A stretch of 64,000 nucleotides of DNA from Rhizophlyctis rosea (taxonomy: Eukaryota; Chytridiomycota; Chytridiomycetes; Rhizophlyctidales; Rhizophlyctidaceae): assembly GCA_027596075.1 (NCBI GenBank), contig JADGJC010000034.1:1-64000 (forward strand), read 5' to 3'. The notes under the pieces were generated by a model that searched no databases, had not been told where the DNA came from, and saw only the letters and a list, made by a program, of their open reading frames with translations. A program made the position numbers and the translations under genes. Every line of letters starts with the position of its first letter. The stretch's first letter is position 1. Below are positions 46,397 to 57,404 of this stretch, piece after piece.

Positions 46397-46879
46397 AGTC
46401 GCTCTAGTGTGAGGTTTATATGCGCTGTTGCATTCAAGAAGGGCGATCTATGCCGAGGTTGTGACAAGAATAGCACTCGAGTGGGAAGGGAGGGCAAAAT
46501 GCGGACCTTGTTCTTTGGATCGGAGCGAAGGACACAGCACGAGTGCACCAATGCACCAATGCACCATTTGCACCAAAGTGACACAGACCATCCCATCCCA
46601 TCAGTGACAAGATCAACATTTGCCAGGAGTGTGGCGTCACATCAGCACTGCCATCATCCAGTGTATCCGAATGGATGGAGTCGGCTATGCATAATTGCAG
46701 TGTGACTTTAAGCAAGCCACAATCTGCCAGCCATTTCTAAGCCCAATCTACTGTGCCACAGTTCAATGCCCAACTTGAAATGCTTCCTGCTGCGATTTCT
46801 CAAAGCTGCTGCTGCTTCATGTTTGCTTCGGAAGATGCAACTTCACTGTGATGGACACTGTGCGTAGATATCATACAAC
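46397..46879. promoter_or_regulatory. Divergent promoter between LSM12 and the SS18-like gene
   Basis: A 483-base region between two start codons. It contains a direct repeat of GCACCAAT (46548-46575 region), giving two CCAAT boxes ten bases apart. Binding by a CCAAT factor would be the natural reading; this is inference. Confidence 0.5.
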
Positions 46880-49800
46880 ATGAACTATCCTTACTCAGCA
46901 CAGCAGATGTACGGCTATGCCGGCGTGACGCCAACAACTGCTGCTGGTCAGGAGGGGCAAAGTGAGTTACCCAAACTACGTAGTGTGTCGCCACTTGCCT
47001 CGTCTCATCTTCAATCTAGTGGGCGCGACTTACTATACTGGCACTTCTCAGCCCATGGCTATGCAATCGACAGCAATGTACGACGGATCACAACAGCAAG
47101 GGACCATGGGTGCATACCATAACCCCGTATACAACCAAGCCGCAGGGTACCCCATGAACGCAGGAACGATGTACGTCGCACCCCGACCAGTCGCTCAAAA
47201 CGGTATGGCTGCAAATTACGCAGGCTACAACTCGACTTCAGCAGCAATGAATCGAGCCGCTGGTCTTTCTTCAAACATGATGATGATGAACAACAATCAA
47301 TCTGCGTTATACAATGCAAACATGGTACGGCAGAATCTCGCTGCGACGGGAATGTACCCACACCAACAGTCGCGACTTCCCACCGCTGCCGCCATGCCCA
47401 ACGCGTACCAAACCAATCCTGCTGTCGCATCCGTCGTGACCAACACTCAGACACAGGGAACGCCGGCATACCAGCAGGCGAATCCTCTCATTAATCCTTC
47501 AACCACCTTTCGGCCCCATCCGAGCTCTGTGCAACCTTCCCAATCGCACCTCAACATGGGCAGAGTAGATCAGCAGCAATTGCCGGCGCAAAGTACTGCT
47601 GTACCACCTGTGCAACAACAAGGGGCTCCAGCTGGAAATCAGACAGGTCCGATGGGGGTCACGAACGATGCTACTGTTCCGAATAGAGTGGCTCCCATGG
47701 TGAACGGCGATCTTGTTCAGAAGGTGCTGGAATTGAACCAGCAGCTGCTGCGCGCTATAGTAGAGTGCCAAAATCAAGGGCTGCCTTCGTCTGAACATGA
47801 GAGGTAGGAGCTAACATATCAAATGGAATGTATCCTGCTGAGTGAGTGTCTGATCCGGTGCTTTCAGGTATCAGAAACGCCTGCATGAAAACCTCACATA
47901 TCTAGCGACAACCGCAGATTGGGTACTCAAGCCAGTATGTAACGAGAGTGGATGATGTCAATATCTCTTTTGATGGAATGCTTATCCTTGCATTGCAGGG
48001 TGCAAGTCATAGCCGGCCACCACGTAACCCGCCTGACCTCACTCCTATTGAGTATACCCCTAAACTTGCGCATCTGGCAGCAGAACAGCAATCACCAGCA
48101 CCAGCACAAACGTCGGAGTCCCATGCGACTTCCGCCTCTGCACTTTCTCCACCCGCACCCGTGACTACCGCAAACCCAAGCCAGGCATATCAGTCTAACC
48201 TCTCACGGCCTATGCAACACCCATCGTCGACTGTTGCTCATACGGGAGCGCACGCTATGTCCCCACCTGCACCCGCAGCATCAGTTTCTCCCGCTATCCC
48301 GAACCGAAATCAGACATTCCAATCTCCGGCCACACGTCCGATACAACCGCTCGCTCCGAACGCCGCTAATTTGGGACCGTATGCAGCTCTTTCAGGTTTG
48401 AATGGAACTACGCAAATGACTGGGAGCACGTACGTTACAACAGCAGCGGAGACACCTGTCACTCATGCGGCAGTGTCAGGCGTTGGTAGAAACATCTATG
48501 GCGGCGCAGTTCCTCCACAAAGAGTTCAGGGCAACGGAGTGTTTGTCAATGAAGCAAACCAACAGCATGGCACGAAGCGGTCAGCTGAGGAAGGTTTTGG
48601 CCAGCTTCCACCGGCCAAAGCTGCGAGGAATGACGTGTCTCATGCGATGACACATCCTCAGTCTGTGCAAGGGTTGAATGTCACGTCTCCGGCTGTTCAA
48701 CCATCCAATGCGGCATCTCCAACTGTTCAACCTTCGGATTTCGCATCACCGGCCGTTCCAGCTGTGAATGTTCCGCCTCCTTCGAATCAACCTTCGAATG
48801 TCGCATCTCCATCCGTTCAACCTTCACACGCGCTATCGACTCAACATTCGAACGTTACCCCGACATCCATGCATCGTCCACATACCACCGTCACCCAACC
48901 GGCGCAATCTATCACAACACCACCCAGTACATATCCCATGCCAGTGTCGACTCCACAATCGCACCAAAACTTTACACCTACGAATAATGTGGTGCAAAGC
49001 ACAGCCATTCAACCGCAACCGACTCCGGCGTACGTGACTCCGATGACGACGGCACAAGCGCAGCAAAGCTCTGCCTCTGCAACCTCCTTGAACCTTACCA
49101 CTGCTGCATCACAAGCGCAAAAGCCCGCGTTTTCGCCCTTCCTTCCGCCCACGGCAGTTGGACAATCGCAAACGTTTGTGCATCCGCAGATGGGGGCGGC
49201 GTTTAGTAGTGGTGCAACGTTGACTGGTTCTGGTCAAATGCAGCAGACTTTTCCGACTGGTTTTGGGACAAGTCAAGCTGTTGCGGGTTTGAATGGTCAG
49301 GGAGTTGGGGGAGGTGGTGCGTTGGGTGGCGTACAGGGGTTGCAGACTCAGGCGGGGACCGGGAGTGGTGGGCAGCAGGTGCAGGCATTACCGGCGAGTA
49401 GTGGTCAGCAGGTGCAGGCGGTGCCGGCAATCAGTCAGCCAGTGCAGGCAATGGCAGCGGCCAGTACTCAGCCAATGCAGGCGATGCCAGTGATAAGCAC
49501 TGAGCTAACGCAGCCGACACCGGCAATCGCTGCTCAGCCAATGCCGTCAATACCAGTGAACAGCAGTCCGCATACGCAGCCAGTGGCTGCAATTCCCCCA
49601 TATCAGCCGGTTGGGAGCGGGTTGGCGGGAGTCGCAGCTAGCCTTGAGTCAAAGACAATTTCTGCTGGGATTGGCACGGTCGCTGCTAGGCATGCGGACG
49701 CTGGGTTCCAACAAGGGGTTGCAAACGGGCAGGGGTTTATGGATTCTGGGGTGGTGGATGGTGAGGCTGCGGCGGTGTCTGATTTGAATCTGGCGGCGGG

Positions 49801-50653
49801 TGTAGGAGCGGGTATGCGGGCGGAGGCACCGGTAATTGTGAGTCCGGAAGTTGCGGTGGATGCCGCGTCGGGTGTACCTGTGGTTTCGCCGGTCGGGACG
49901 GCACCGGGAGTAGGATCGGTTGTGGCTTCAACTCTGCCTATAGTATCTCCGGTCATAGGGGCTGCAGAACCAGTGAACGTATCCCCCGTACCCTCGGTTT
50001 CGCCGATCGTGGCAATTCCGGAGGTAGCAGTTGATGTCGCGTCGACGGCACCGAAGATGTCGCCGTTTGGGGCCTTTCCTGAAGTAGGAAGTGTTGTAGC
50101 ATCGACTGGAAGAGCGATTTCGCCAATTGGGGCAGTGCCGGAAGTAGCAGCGGATGTGCCATCAACTGCACCGACGGTGTCACCAATCATGGCGAGTCCG
50201 GCGGTAGCAACGGTCGTCGAGGTGACGAGCGCCCCATCGCAAGCTGCATCACCTGTGCCGTCGTCGATTTCGTCCTCCTCGGTCCCTCCTGCGCTGCCGT
50301 CTCCGTCTCTGGTGCCGTCGGGCGTTACTGAGACGGCGACGCCGAATGCAAATGAGGGGAATTTGGAGGGACAGGGCTTGCCGGATGTGGTGGGGGATGA
50401 GAGCTCTGTGGGTGGTGGTAATGAGGCCGGCGTGAGTCTTCCAGGGATGGAACAGGGGATTACGGAGTTGCCGGTAACTGCTGCGGAACAGGGTGAGGTT
50501 GGATCGGCGGTGGACGTGGTTGCGGATGGGGAGGGAGGAGCTGTTGATGAGGTGCCGGTTCTCAATTCTGTTCCCGATAATGCCGGGAATGACTCCTTGG
50601 CTGATGTTGATGGTGCGGCGGGCGTGGATGGGGTTGAAGGAGGGCAATCTTAG
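46880..50653 (+). CDS. SS18-like (SSXT domain) chromatin-remodelling subunit
   Basis: Four exons (46880-46961, 47020-47803, 47868-47934, 47999-50653) join in frame to 1195 residues. The SSXT domain lies at about residues 257-308: VQKVLELNQQLLRAIVECQN, then across an intron RYQKRLHENLTYLATTAD, matching the SS18 N-terminal helix pair. In animals SS18 is a subunit of SWI/SNF (BAF) complexes. Here the domain is preceded by about 250 residues rich in Gln, Asn, Tyr and Met (MNYPYSAQQMYGY) that resemble the SS18 C-terminal QPGY region moved to the front. About 890 residues of Pro/Ser/Thr/Gln/Val-rich repeats follow (variants of PSNVASPAVQ, VSPIVA-PEVAVDVAS). The protein is over twice the usual length of SS18. 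The long tail is probably disordered. Confidence 0.88.
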
Positions 50654-51192
50654 TGGTTTGTTGGGGGATCGGATGGTTATCATGTGACGTTCACGCTCAC
50701 TTGTAAATAGTTGTACAATACATCACCTTTTTTGATTGCGGTTTTCTGGCGATTGTCCTTCTGAAAGTTTGTTTTGATACGAGTTCGCGGTTTGGGTGTG
50801 TTGGGAGAGTTTGAGTTTGGCGGAAGGGGATTGTGTGGTGCGCACTCTGCTGGTTCCATAGATTTCTTTGATTTATAGATGCGCAAGACCCAGTCCAATT
50901 TAATGAACTGGGTGCACGCGGAAAATGGGGTGTTGAGGCGCGACCAGACGCGTCGCGATTGCGCAGCAGGGTGACAGGGACCCCGTCAAATATGCATGAA
51001 CATCGTAACAGCGCCACCAGGCCACTTGTAATGAAATGGACCCTATGCATATGCCCGATTGAATGAAATATTCGGAGACCTTCTTGGCCCCTTTCTATGT
51101 ACAGTGTGTATGGATTCACGTATCACTTGGCCAAAACTGGAAGGGTGGGTTACGGCATCGGGTAGGTAAGGAGGTTGGGCCTGTCATGAATC
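50654..51192. other. Intergenic stretch
   Basis: About 540 bases with the 3' flank of the SS18-like gene and upstream sequence of the LRR gene. No supported gene or repeat. Confidence 0.5.
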
Positions 51193-53304
51193 ATGAACGC
51201 ATTTATCGAGGAGTTCGATGAAAGACACGCACGTGTCAACAACTCTGATTTGTGTGTTGCCGCACCCGTTCCGATCATCAGCCTCATCCTTGTCTTCGTT
51301 TCATGCAGGCAATGCAGTCATACCATCTCCCTCATCGCACTTTCCCACGCAGAACTGTATCCGCTCGTTTTGCCGGGCATATCCAACCTCCCGAACGCAC
51401 GTCACCAGTGTATATCAAACCATCATAAGAGCACCCTTTGCCCCAACTCCCACCATCTCATGGAAATCCCATCACAAACCTCTTCACTCGACGTAAGCGC
51501 CAGTATAGAGTCAATGAGCTTCGCACCATCATCCATGAATGACCCCGGTATCGCAACGGAGGCGCCGGCGCTTCCTCCTCCTGCTGCTGCTGCTGCTACT
51601 ACCACATCAGTGTTCGTCGGTTCGTCACCTACCACGACGGTAGTATCAACACCACCCACACCCACCACCTCAGACCCCGACGACTGCAAAGTCCTGAACG
51701 AGCTGTACTTGTCGACGGGAGGCGATTACTGGTTGCATCATGATGGGTGGTTGGGTGGGGGGTTTGTAGGGAATGGGGATTGTTGTGGTTTGGTTGGGGT
51801 TAAGTGTTCGGGGGGGAGGGTTGTTGTTATGTGAGTATTTTGTTGTTTTTGGGAGGGGTCTGGGTTTTCCGGTGGCTGCGCGACGTGTTTCTCACAGACT
51901 TTGTGACATAGATCTTTGACTGGCAATAACATGACTGGGAGTTTGCCTGGGTCGTTGGTGAGTGTGGAATGGGGAGGGGTCTTATAGTTTTGTTTGGTTG
52001 TATTTTAGGTAATGACATGCTGATGCTTTTACGTATCATAGTTTCGTCTTGATGCGTTGCGGAGTTTGTAAGTTTTTTGAGTGGGAACGCTGCATTTTCG
52101 CATTGCTATGGCGATGTATTGAAGACTACGGATGAGACAGAACGATTTCAGGTAACCCGGGTCTGACAGGGGGTGTTCCCGGATCATTATTCACCATGCC
52201 AAACCTTGCCATACTGTAAGTCATCGAAACTCAATGAAAGTAGAGGATTGTCTTTTTCTAACTTGTGACCAGCGACCTATCACGCAACTCCCTTTTCAAT
52301 CAACTACCGGACGAATTCGGCAGTGTCTCAGCACCACTCACTACATTACTACTCGGTATGGCGTGGCCATTCTGTTGTCTCAAAATGCGTCGCACCTCAT
52401 AGCAGCTCTATCTTGAGCCAGATGACAACCGCTTGTCAGGACCGCTCCCCGCCTTATACGGACCTCACTTCAACACCCCACCCACACCCTTCGCCTGCGA
52501 CCTCACCAACAACCTCTTCACCTGCGCCGACGACTCCATGCAACCATCATCCGGATCTGCCCTCTGCCGCATCGACTCCATTACCACCTGCCCAGGCAGC
52601 GGTGCCCTCAGCAACGCATCATCACCAGATACCACAACACGCAACATCCTCATCGTCACGGGCTGCGTGGCATTCTCAATCGTAACGGCGATCATTATTC
52701 TTTGCGCGTACGTGTCGATGAGGAGGGCGAGGAGGTTTGGTGGGGATGGGGTTTCGACTGTTGGGTATGGGGAGAGTACGATGCGGAGTACGGTTGTGGA
52801 TGGGGAGGAGGGGGAGGGGGGTGGAGGTGGGTTCGATGCGTTGAGTGAGACGCAGACTTTGGGGAGGAAGTGGTGGAACCGGACATTGGAGGTTGATAGG
52901 GTTCGAGAGGCGGATGTGGCGGTTGCTAGAGTTGTGCAGCTGGGGATGGATTACCAAGTTATTGAGCATGCTGGGTAGGTCTTCGAAGTGGTTTATGGCG
53001 GAAGGCACAAAGCTCAACAGTTACCCCGCCAAGGTCCCTCTTACCGTCAGGCACCATCGTCACGGTCGAAGCGGTATCAGCGGATGGGGTCTGTTCTGGA
53101 TGCCGGCAAGATACGGGAGAGACAGTAAGGTAAGGAAGAGTGGAATGATGTTCGCCATACGTCTATACGATTCGTACTGAAGCTAATGCATCAATTTTCG
53201 AACAGATTTCCGACGAACATATTGCGTCCCATTCACCAATTTTCGAAACCGGATTCAATGGTTGTGACGGTGCCCATGGTGTCGCCTCGGATTTCGGCCG
53301 ATAG
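51193..53304 (+). CDS. Plasma-membrane-type leucine-rich repeat protein
   Basis: Short exons rejoin in frame: 51193-51830; then pieces giving ISLTGNNMTGSLPGSL (from about 51915), FRLDALRSL (about 52042), TISGNPGLTGGVPGSLFTMP (from 52141), LDLSRNSLFNQLPDEFG (about 52273), and a long exon from about 52422. These are plant-type LRRs (LxGxxP), with introns between repeats. N-terminally, the LNELYLSTGGDYWLHHDGWL segment is the usual LRR cap. After the repeats come a Cys-containing cap, a transmembrane helix (NILIVTGCVAFSIVTAIIIL) and a cytoplasmic part of about 150 residues without a kinase. The last exon begins after ACAG near 53205 and stops at 53302-53304. The start is uncertain: 51193 gives an N-terminal hydrophobic stretch, while 51460 (MEIPSQ) lacks a signal peptide. 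Confidence 0.75.
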
Positions 53305-54865
53305 GGTCGTGAAGTAGGACGATTGATTAGTTGGACGTTTCACATTTGCTGGACTGTTCCCGTTGTATGTAGCGTTCCATGCTTGAATGTAGATTTGGAG
53401 CTGTTGAGTAAAAGTAATACCAACAGATGGTTATTCACATTTTGGAGGAAGTTTTGTGTTGATGCATTTGGCCTAGTAGTTGGAGGAAAACAAGACTTTC
53501 GAGAGTGTTAGAGTACGCCATCACCTCCGTTCAATCGCAGGCCTCCGTCCAGGTCCGGGTCGACCTGAAGACAAAGTCCCTCTGAAAAACCGGTTGGGAT
53601 CAAAACGTACCTTATTCAGGAATGGTATACTTGCATCCAGCTGGAATGAGATTGTTGCGGAAGAATGAGTGAGAAGTGGAGAAGATGGAAAGAAGGGGAT
53701 GAACAATGTGATGCGTTTGGGGGAGATCCCCGGATATGTATACTCTTTTTGAAATGTGTCCGAGTTTTCTGGTGAATCGCAAAAAAAAACCGCACATCAT
53801 GGGATTTGCGAGGTTGTGTCAATCAGTCTGTAGGACCCTGAAATTTAGTGATCCTCAGCCACAACCAAGCCAGGCCTGAGAACTTTCAAAACCAAACGCA
53901 CACCACTCTTTCTTCCTTCTCCACTGCAATTGCAGCTGATCTTCACACCAAACGCCCGACGACCTCCCTCCCACACCAACCGACCCACAAAGCCCTCAAA
54001 GGCACCTAAATAAGCCTGTCCGACCCACACATGACGACATCAAGCGAGGATCTATTCTGAAAGCTTCCCAAAGCTCATGATCCTTTGAGGGCGGTCGGCT
54101 TGGTTAGGGAGATTAGGTCGTGGGGCCGTGAAGCTTCAATTGCTGCAAGTTTCAATACATTGAAATGCCGGGATGAGAAAAACTTGAGAGACGGTAGAAG
54201 GCGCATTTTCCTCTTGGGAGGATGTGCAAGTTAGATTGGCCTGAGCGCTCTGTTTTGGTTGGATGGCCCAATCTGTGTCAAAGCAGGTTTGGGACACGCC
54301 AGACGTTGTTCGTTTTCGGGTTCCTTCTGTGACCCCTTGGAAACTTGATCTAAGTTGACCGGCTACCTTTTCTTTCTTTCTTCTTGCTATCTTTCCTTTG
54401 TCTTCTCTTCTTGGTCACTTTGTTTGGTTTTTGGTGTTATCTAACCCCTGGTGACCTTGGCACCGGCCGCTGTTCCTCGTAGCTTCAGTAGACGAAAGCC
54501 GGTTACCGCGAGTGGACGATGAATCAAGAGTTTCGTTATCTCATTCCACACACACAGATGAAGCGTCAAATTCGAAAGTTCTAGTTTCCTGTGACTGCGT
54601 ACTGCGGACGGTAATGGGTTTTGGAGGAGGGGTGGAGTGGAAGTGGAAAAAAGCGGCTGAGAAGGTTTGAGAGAGGGAATGGGGAGCAAGGGCAGCGGGC
54701 TGCAAGTGTGAGGCACATTTCAGCTGGGCAGTTCAGTAAGACTCGATGGGTACAATCCTTCCCATAGTGGGAAAACGTTTTTCCAATCTATTACTACTCT
54801 AATAACGGATCTACAATTACTATTTACATAAGTGTCTGCGTCTAATGTATGAATAGTCCTGTACA
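53305..54865. other. Intergenic stretch between convergent genes
   Basis: About 1.56 kb. A pyrimidine-rich tract (54368-54420) stands out, probably on neither gene's coding side. The frames at 53480-53668 plus and 54441-54716 minus have no motif. No RNA gene or repeat was recognised. Confidence 0.4.
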
Positions 54866-55880
54866 TTATGCGGTAGCCGGTTTTAGGTTTTTGTGGTCCG
54901 TCTGCCAGTCCCCATCATTGTGGTACGCATTCCACCACCAATCGTTGAGACGCGCTGTGCGATGACTGGCATAGTCAGGATGTCCAGGAGGTAGATTCCA
55001 TGGCTTCTCTTTGATGTAATGAATTATCCGGTGCTAAAAGTTTGAATGGTTGAATAAATCTTCTTGGGAAAAAACCCGGCATATTCATTTGCTTCCATAC
55101 CTCATCCTCACTCCAAATATTCAAATGGTTCAGCGGGATGGTCTTCAACCCATTGTAAATCCACGGCAGTTGAACCCAGTCCGGGTACACTTCCTGAAGC
55201 CAGTCCTGTTCCGGAAACTTGTACTTTTCCAAGTCGTTTGCACCAGCAAGGAGCTCTTCCATGTCTTGCAGCATTTTGAGATCGGGCCGGAAGACCATCA
55301 AGCCGGCGTTGAGTGCTCTGAATGGGTTGCCGTCATTCAGATTGCGATTCAGGAGACAGTTTGCAGGGTTCCATTCTGGTGGGTAGGAAGGGACGTTGTC
55401 GATGTTGCAGGTGCAGGCGGGGGCGGCGGCGAGGTGTTTGTCAGAGGGGAGGAGGGAGAAGACGTCATCGATGTTGCGGGTGATGAGCATATCTGCGTCG
55501 AGAAGGCAGACCTGGCAAGAGAAGGTAGTCTCAGCTTTTGCGCTTACATTCCCCCACATTGTTCAAGGTAAACAATGACCTACCATATCATATTCTGTCA
55601 AGGCCCACGCTCTAAACTTCGTCCAAACATCCTCGAACCGGGCCATAGCATAAGCTGTTTTGGAGTCTTTGGAAGGGAGGAGGATATCGATCTTTTGGAC
55701 TTCTGCAATTCCTTTCTCATTTCGGAGGAGTTCTAAGGACTCTTCGTCTAAGCCAGTTTGCAGGACGATCAGAGGGTACTTGGAACGACTTTGGTAGTGG
55801 GATCTCGCTAGGACCTGTGCGCCAATGACGTAGGCCTTGTTAGTGACGAGGGTTGCATATGCGTACTTTGGTTGGGTCAT
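54866..55880 (-). CDS. GT8-family (glycogenin-like) glycosyltransferase
   Basis: Three exons (55880-55584, 55511-55101, 55033-54866) join in frame to 291 residues. AYATLVTNKAYVIGAQVLA is the usual GT8 start, and VCLLDADMLITRNIDDVF carries the DxD metal/nucleotide-binding motif, rejoined across intron 1. FRALNAGLMVFRPDLKML and FPEQDWLQEVYPDWVQLPWI are conserved acceptor-side motifs. HRIIHYIKEKPWN near the C-terminus holds the His and the KPW motif typical of glycogenin and galactinol synthase. The enzyme should transfer a sugar from a nucleotide-sugar donor with retention. It lacks the long glycogenin C-terminal tail, so whether it primes glycogen or has another acceptor cannot be told. No signal peptide is seen, so it is probably cytosolic. 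Confidence 0.9.
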
Positions 55881-56466
55881 GGTGCGACGGAAACTGTGAG
55901 GAAGGAGAACAGCGAATGGTGGGGAGAAAGTGGAGCGTGGAGGAATGCGACTTTATGTATTCATCGCGGCTAAAATAAGCTGTTCACAGGTTGGCACAGC
56001 ACGCCATTTGCTGACGCGATCTGCGGAGCTGTAACGCCAACTTGCTAGGGTCCTATGCACGAATGCAGCTCTTTTACCCGCCTGGTGGAATTTTTCCCTT
56101 CGGTAGTCTACCGCCCAAAAGGGACTGATATCTCTTGAAATCATTCAACATCGACAGTTTGTTGGGCAAAAGGTTTGGCCGCTTGAGGAAATGTCAAAAG
56201 CATGGCTTGTCGTACATCTCTCCTTCCCACTGGACCGAATCACATGTCCCTTCTGCTTCCTTTTTTCATGATAGAAAGGATGCGATATAAACTCGAGCGT
56301 TGGTTGTTTGTTTACTTCGCTTTCATTATGTAATGCATCCTTACATCATGTCCGTCCGTCCCGTCAATCCTGATTGGATAACACCGGCCAATCACTGAGT
56401 GATTGATTGACACTGCGGATCACCAGACCCCAAATAGACCCACCCCAAAAAGCGCAGTCGCAAAAT
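55881..56466. promoter_or_regulatory. Upstream region of the GT8 gene and of RNA candidate copy 2
   Basis: About 590 bases between the minus-strand GT8 start and the plus-strand RNA candidate. It contains TATAAA at 56285 (plus strand) and no supported gene. Confidence 0.4.
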
Positions 56467-56925
56467 TCTATAAAAGAGGTCGCGCCCCTCACACTCTCCC
56501 TTCTTTCTCCCAGGGATTTCTTTTTACTCCTCAGTCATTCTGAGAGTCGACTGCCCCGGTTTGTCGAGATACCCAATACCCTTGCGAGGGCTGGGCCTCG
56601 GCAACACGGCGATACGGAATACCCTTGCGAGGGCTTCGCCGCCACGGGGGGTTTACAGGGGTAAAGGTTCAAGGCCGAATGGGATGTTCTCTTGCGAGGG
56701 ACTCCGGGTTCGGATAAGGGGTCCTGGTGGTTGGGGTGACGGATGTCCCTTGCGAGGGCTCCAGTGACCCCTTTTTATGAGAGAAGTAGACCAGTCTTAG
56801 CCCGAGGACTGGTCTATGAGCTCTGAGGGGAGGTGGAGACTCAAGCCCGTGGGTCGATACCTTCCTTCTATATCAATTTTTGAAAACGCCCTGTGTTGGG
56901 TTCAATTCCCACTGTGAGGGATACT
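56467..56925 (+). ncRNA. Structured RNA candidate, copy 2, with tRNA-like T-arm
   Basis: In order: TATAAAAG (56469-56476); CCTCACA (56487-56493); four copies of the hairpin CCCTTGCGAGGG or CTCTTGCGAGGG (56579-56590, 56622-56633, 56689-56700, 56747-56758); a T5 run (56772-56776); a 10-bp hairpin (56787-56816); TTTTTGAAAACG (from 56877); and GGTTCAATTCC (56899-56909) in a T-arm with stem TGGG/CCCA. TGTGAGG (56913-56919) follows directly and can pair with CCTCACA near the 5' end, which would close a tRNA-like acceptor stem around a 420-base insert. Copy 1 at 33.2-33.6 kb has the same order of elements and similar spacing. No coding frame runs through it. Confidence 0.45.
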
Positions 56926-57404
56926 GGGGTCACTATCTGTGTGCTCTTCAATGCGCGACCCTGCGTGTTTAACCCATGGGTGAAGCACGGATGTGCAGTC
57001 TTTCTCCACATTGTCTTTCTCTACACGAAAGTGAGGGGCGTGGCTCAGGCCCCTCCAAGTCTGGCTGGTTGAGCATGAGTTTTTGAAACGTTCAACAAAT
57101 GGGTGAATGGCTGGGGGAAACTGGGGGTGTGCGTGACAAGTGTGGATGCAGCTAATTGTCGTTATTTTTCGGATAACAAATTCAGTTACACCACATTTGG
57201 GTTTATTTGCCCCATGGTGGGGAATTTCTGTCCAGTTTTCCACCAGAGCGTCGTCCACTCATTCTGTTCCCACAATCTGCTCGGGATAGAGTTTACATCA
57301 CAACGGACGTAACGACGGCATCATCTCCCTCCCGCACGTGGTTCACCGCGGCGTCAGGAAGCCCCAACGGCAAATCTTGCCCCTGAACGACGCCATGCTA
57401 AACG
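56926..57404. promoter_or_regulatory. Upstream region of the RMI1 gene
   Basis: About 480 bases with no supported gene. C-rich sequence immediately before 57405 is consistent with a transcribed leader. Confidence 0.4.

Noticed and set aside
49603..50565. A 320-residue minus-strand frame opposite the SS18-like gene
   Set aside because: Shadow of a repetitive GC-rich coding exon; the plus-strand frame is continuous with the SSXT domain.
56467..56925. Identification as bacterial-type tmRNA
   Set aside because: The overall outline fits, but the conserved tmRNA 5' D-arm sequence and a tag ORF are not seen, and no fungal nuclear tmRNA is known.
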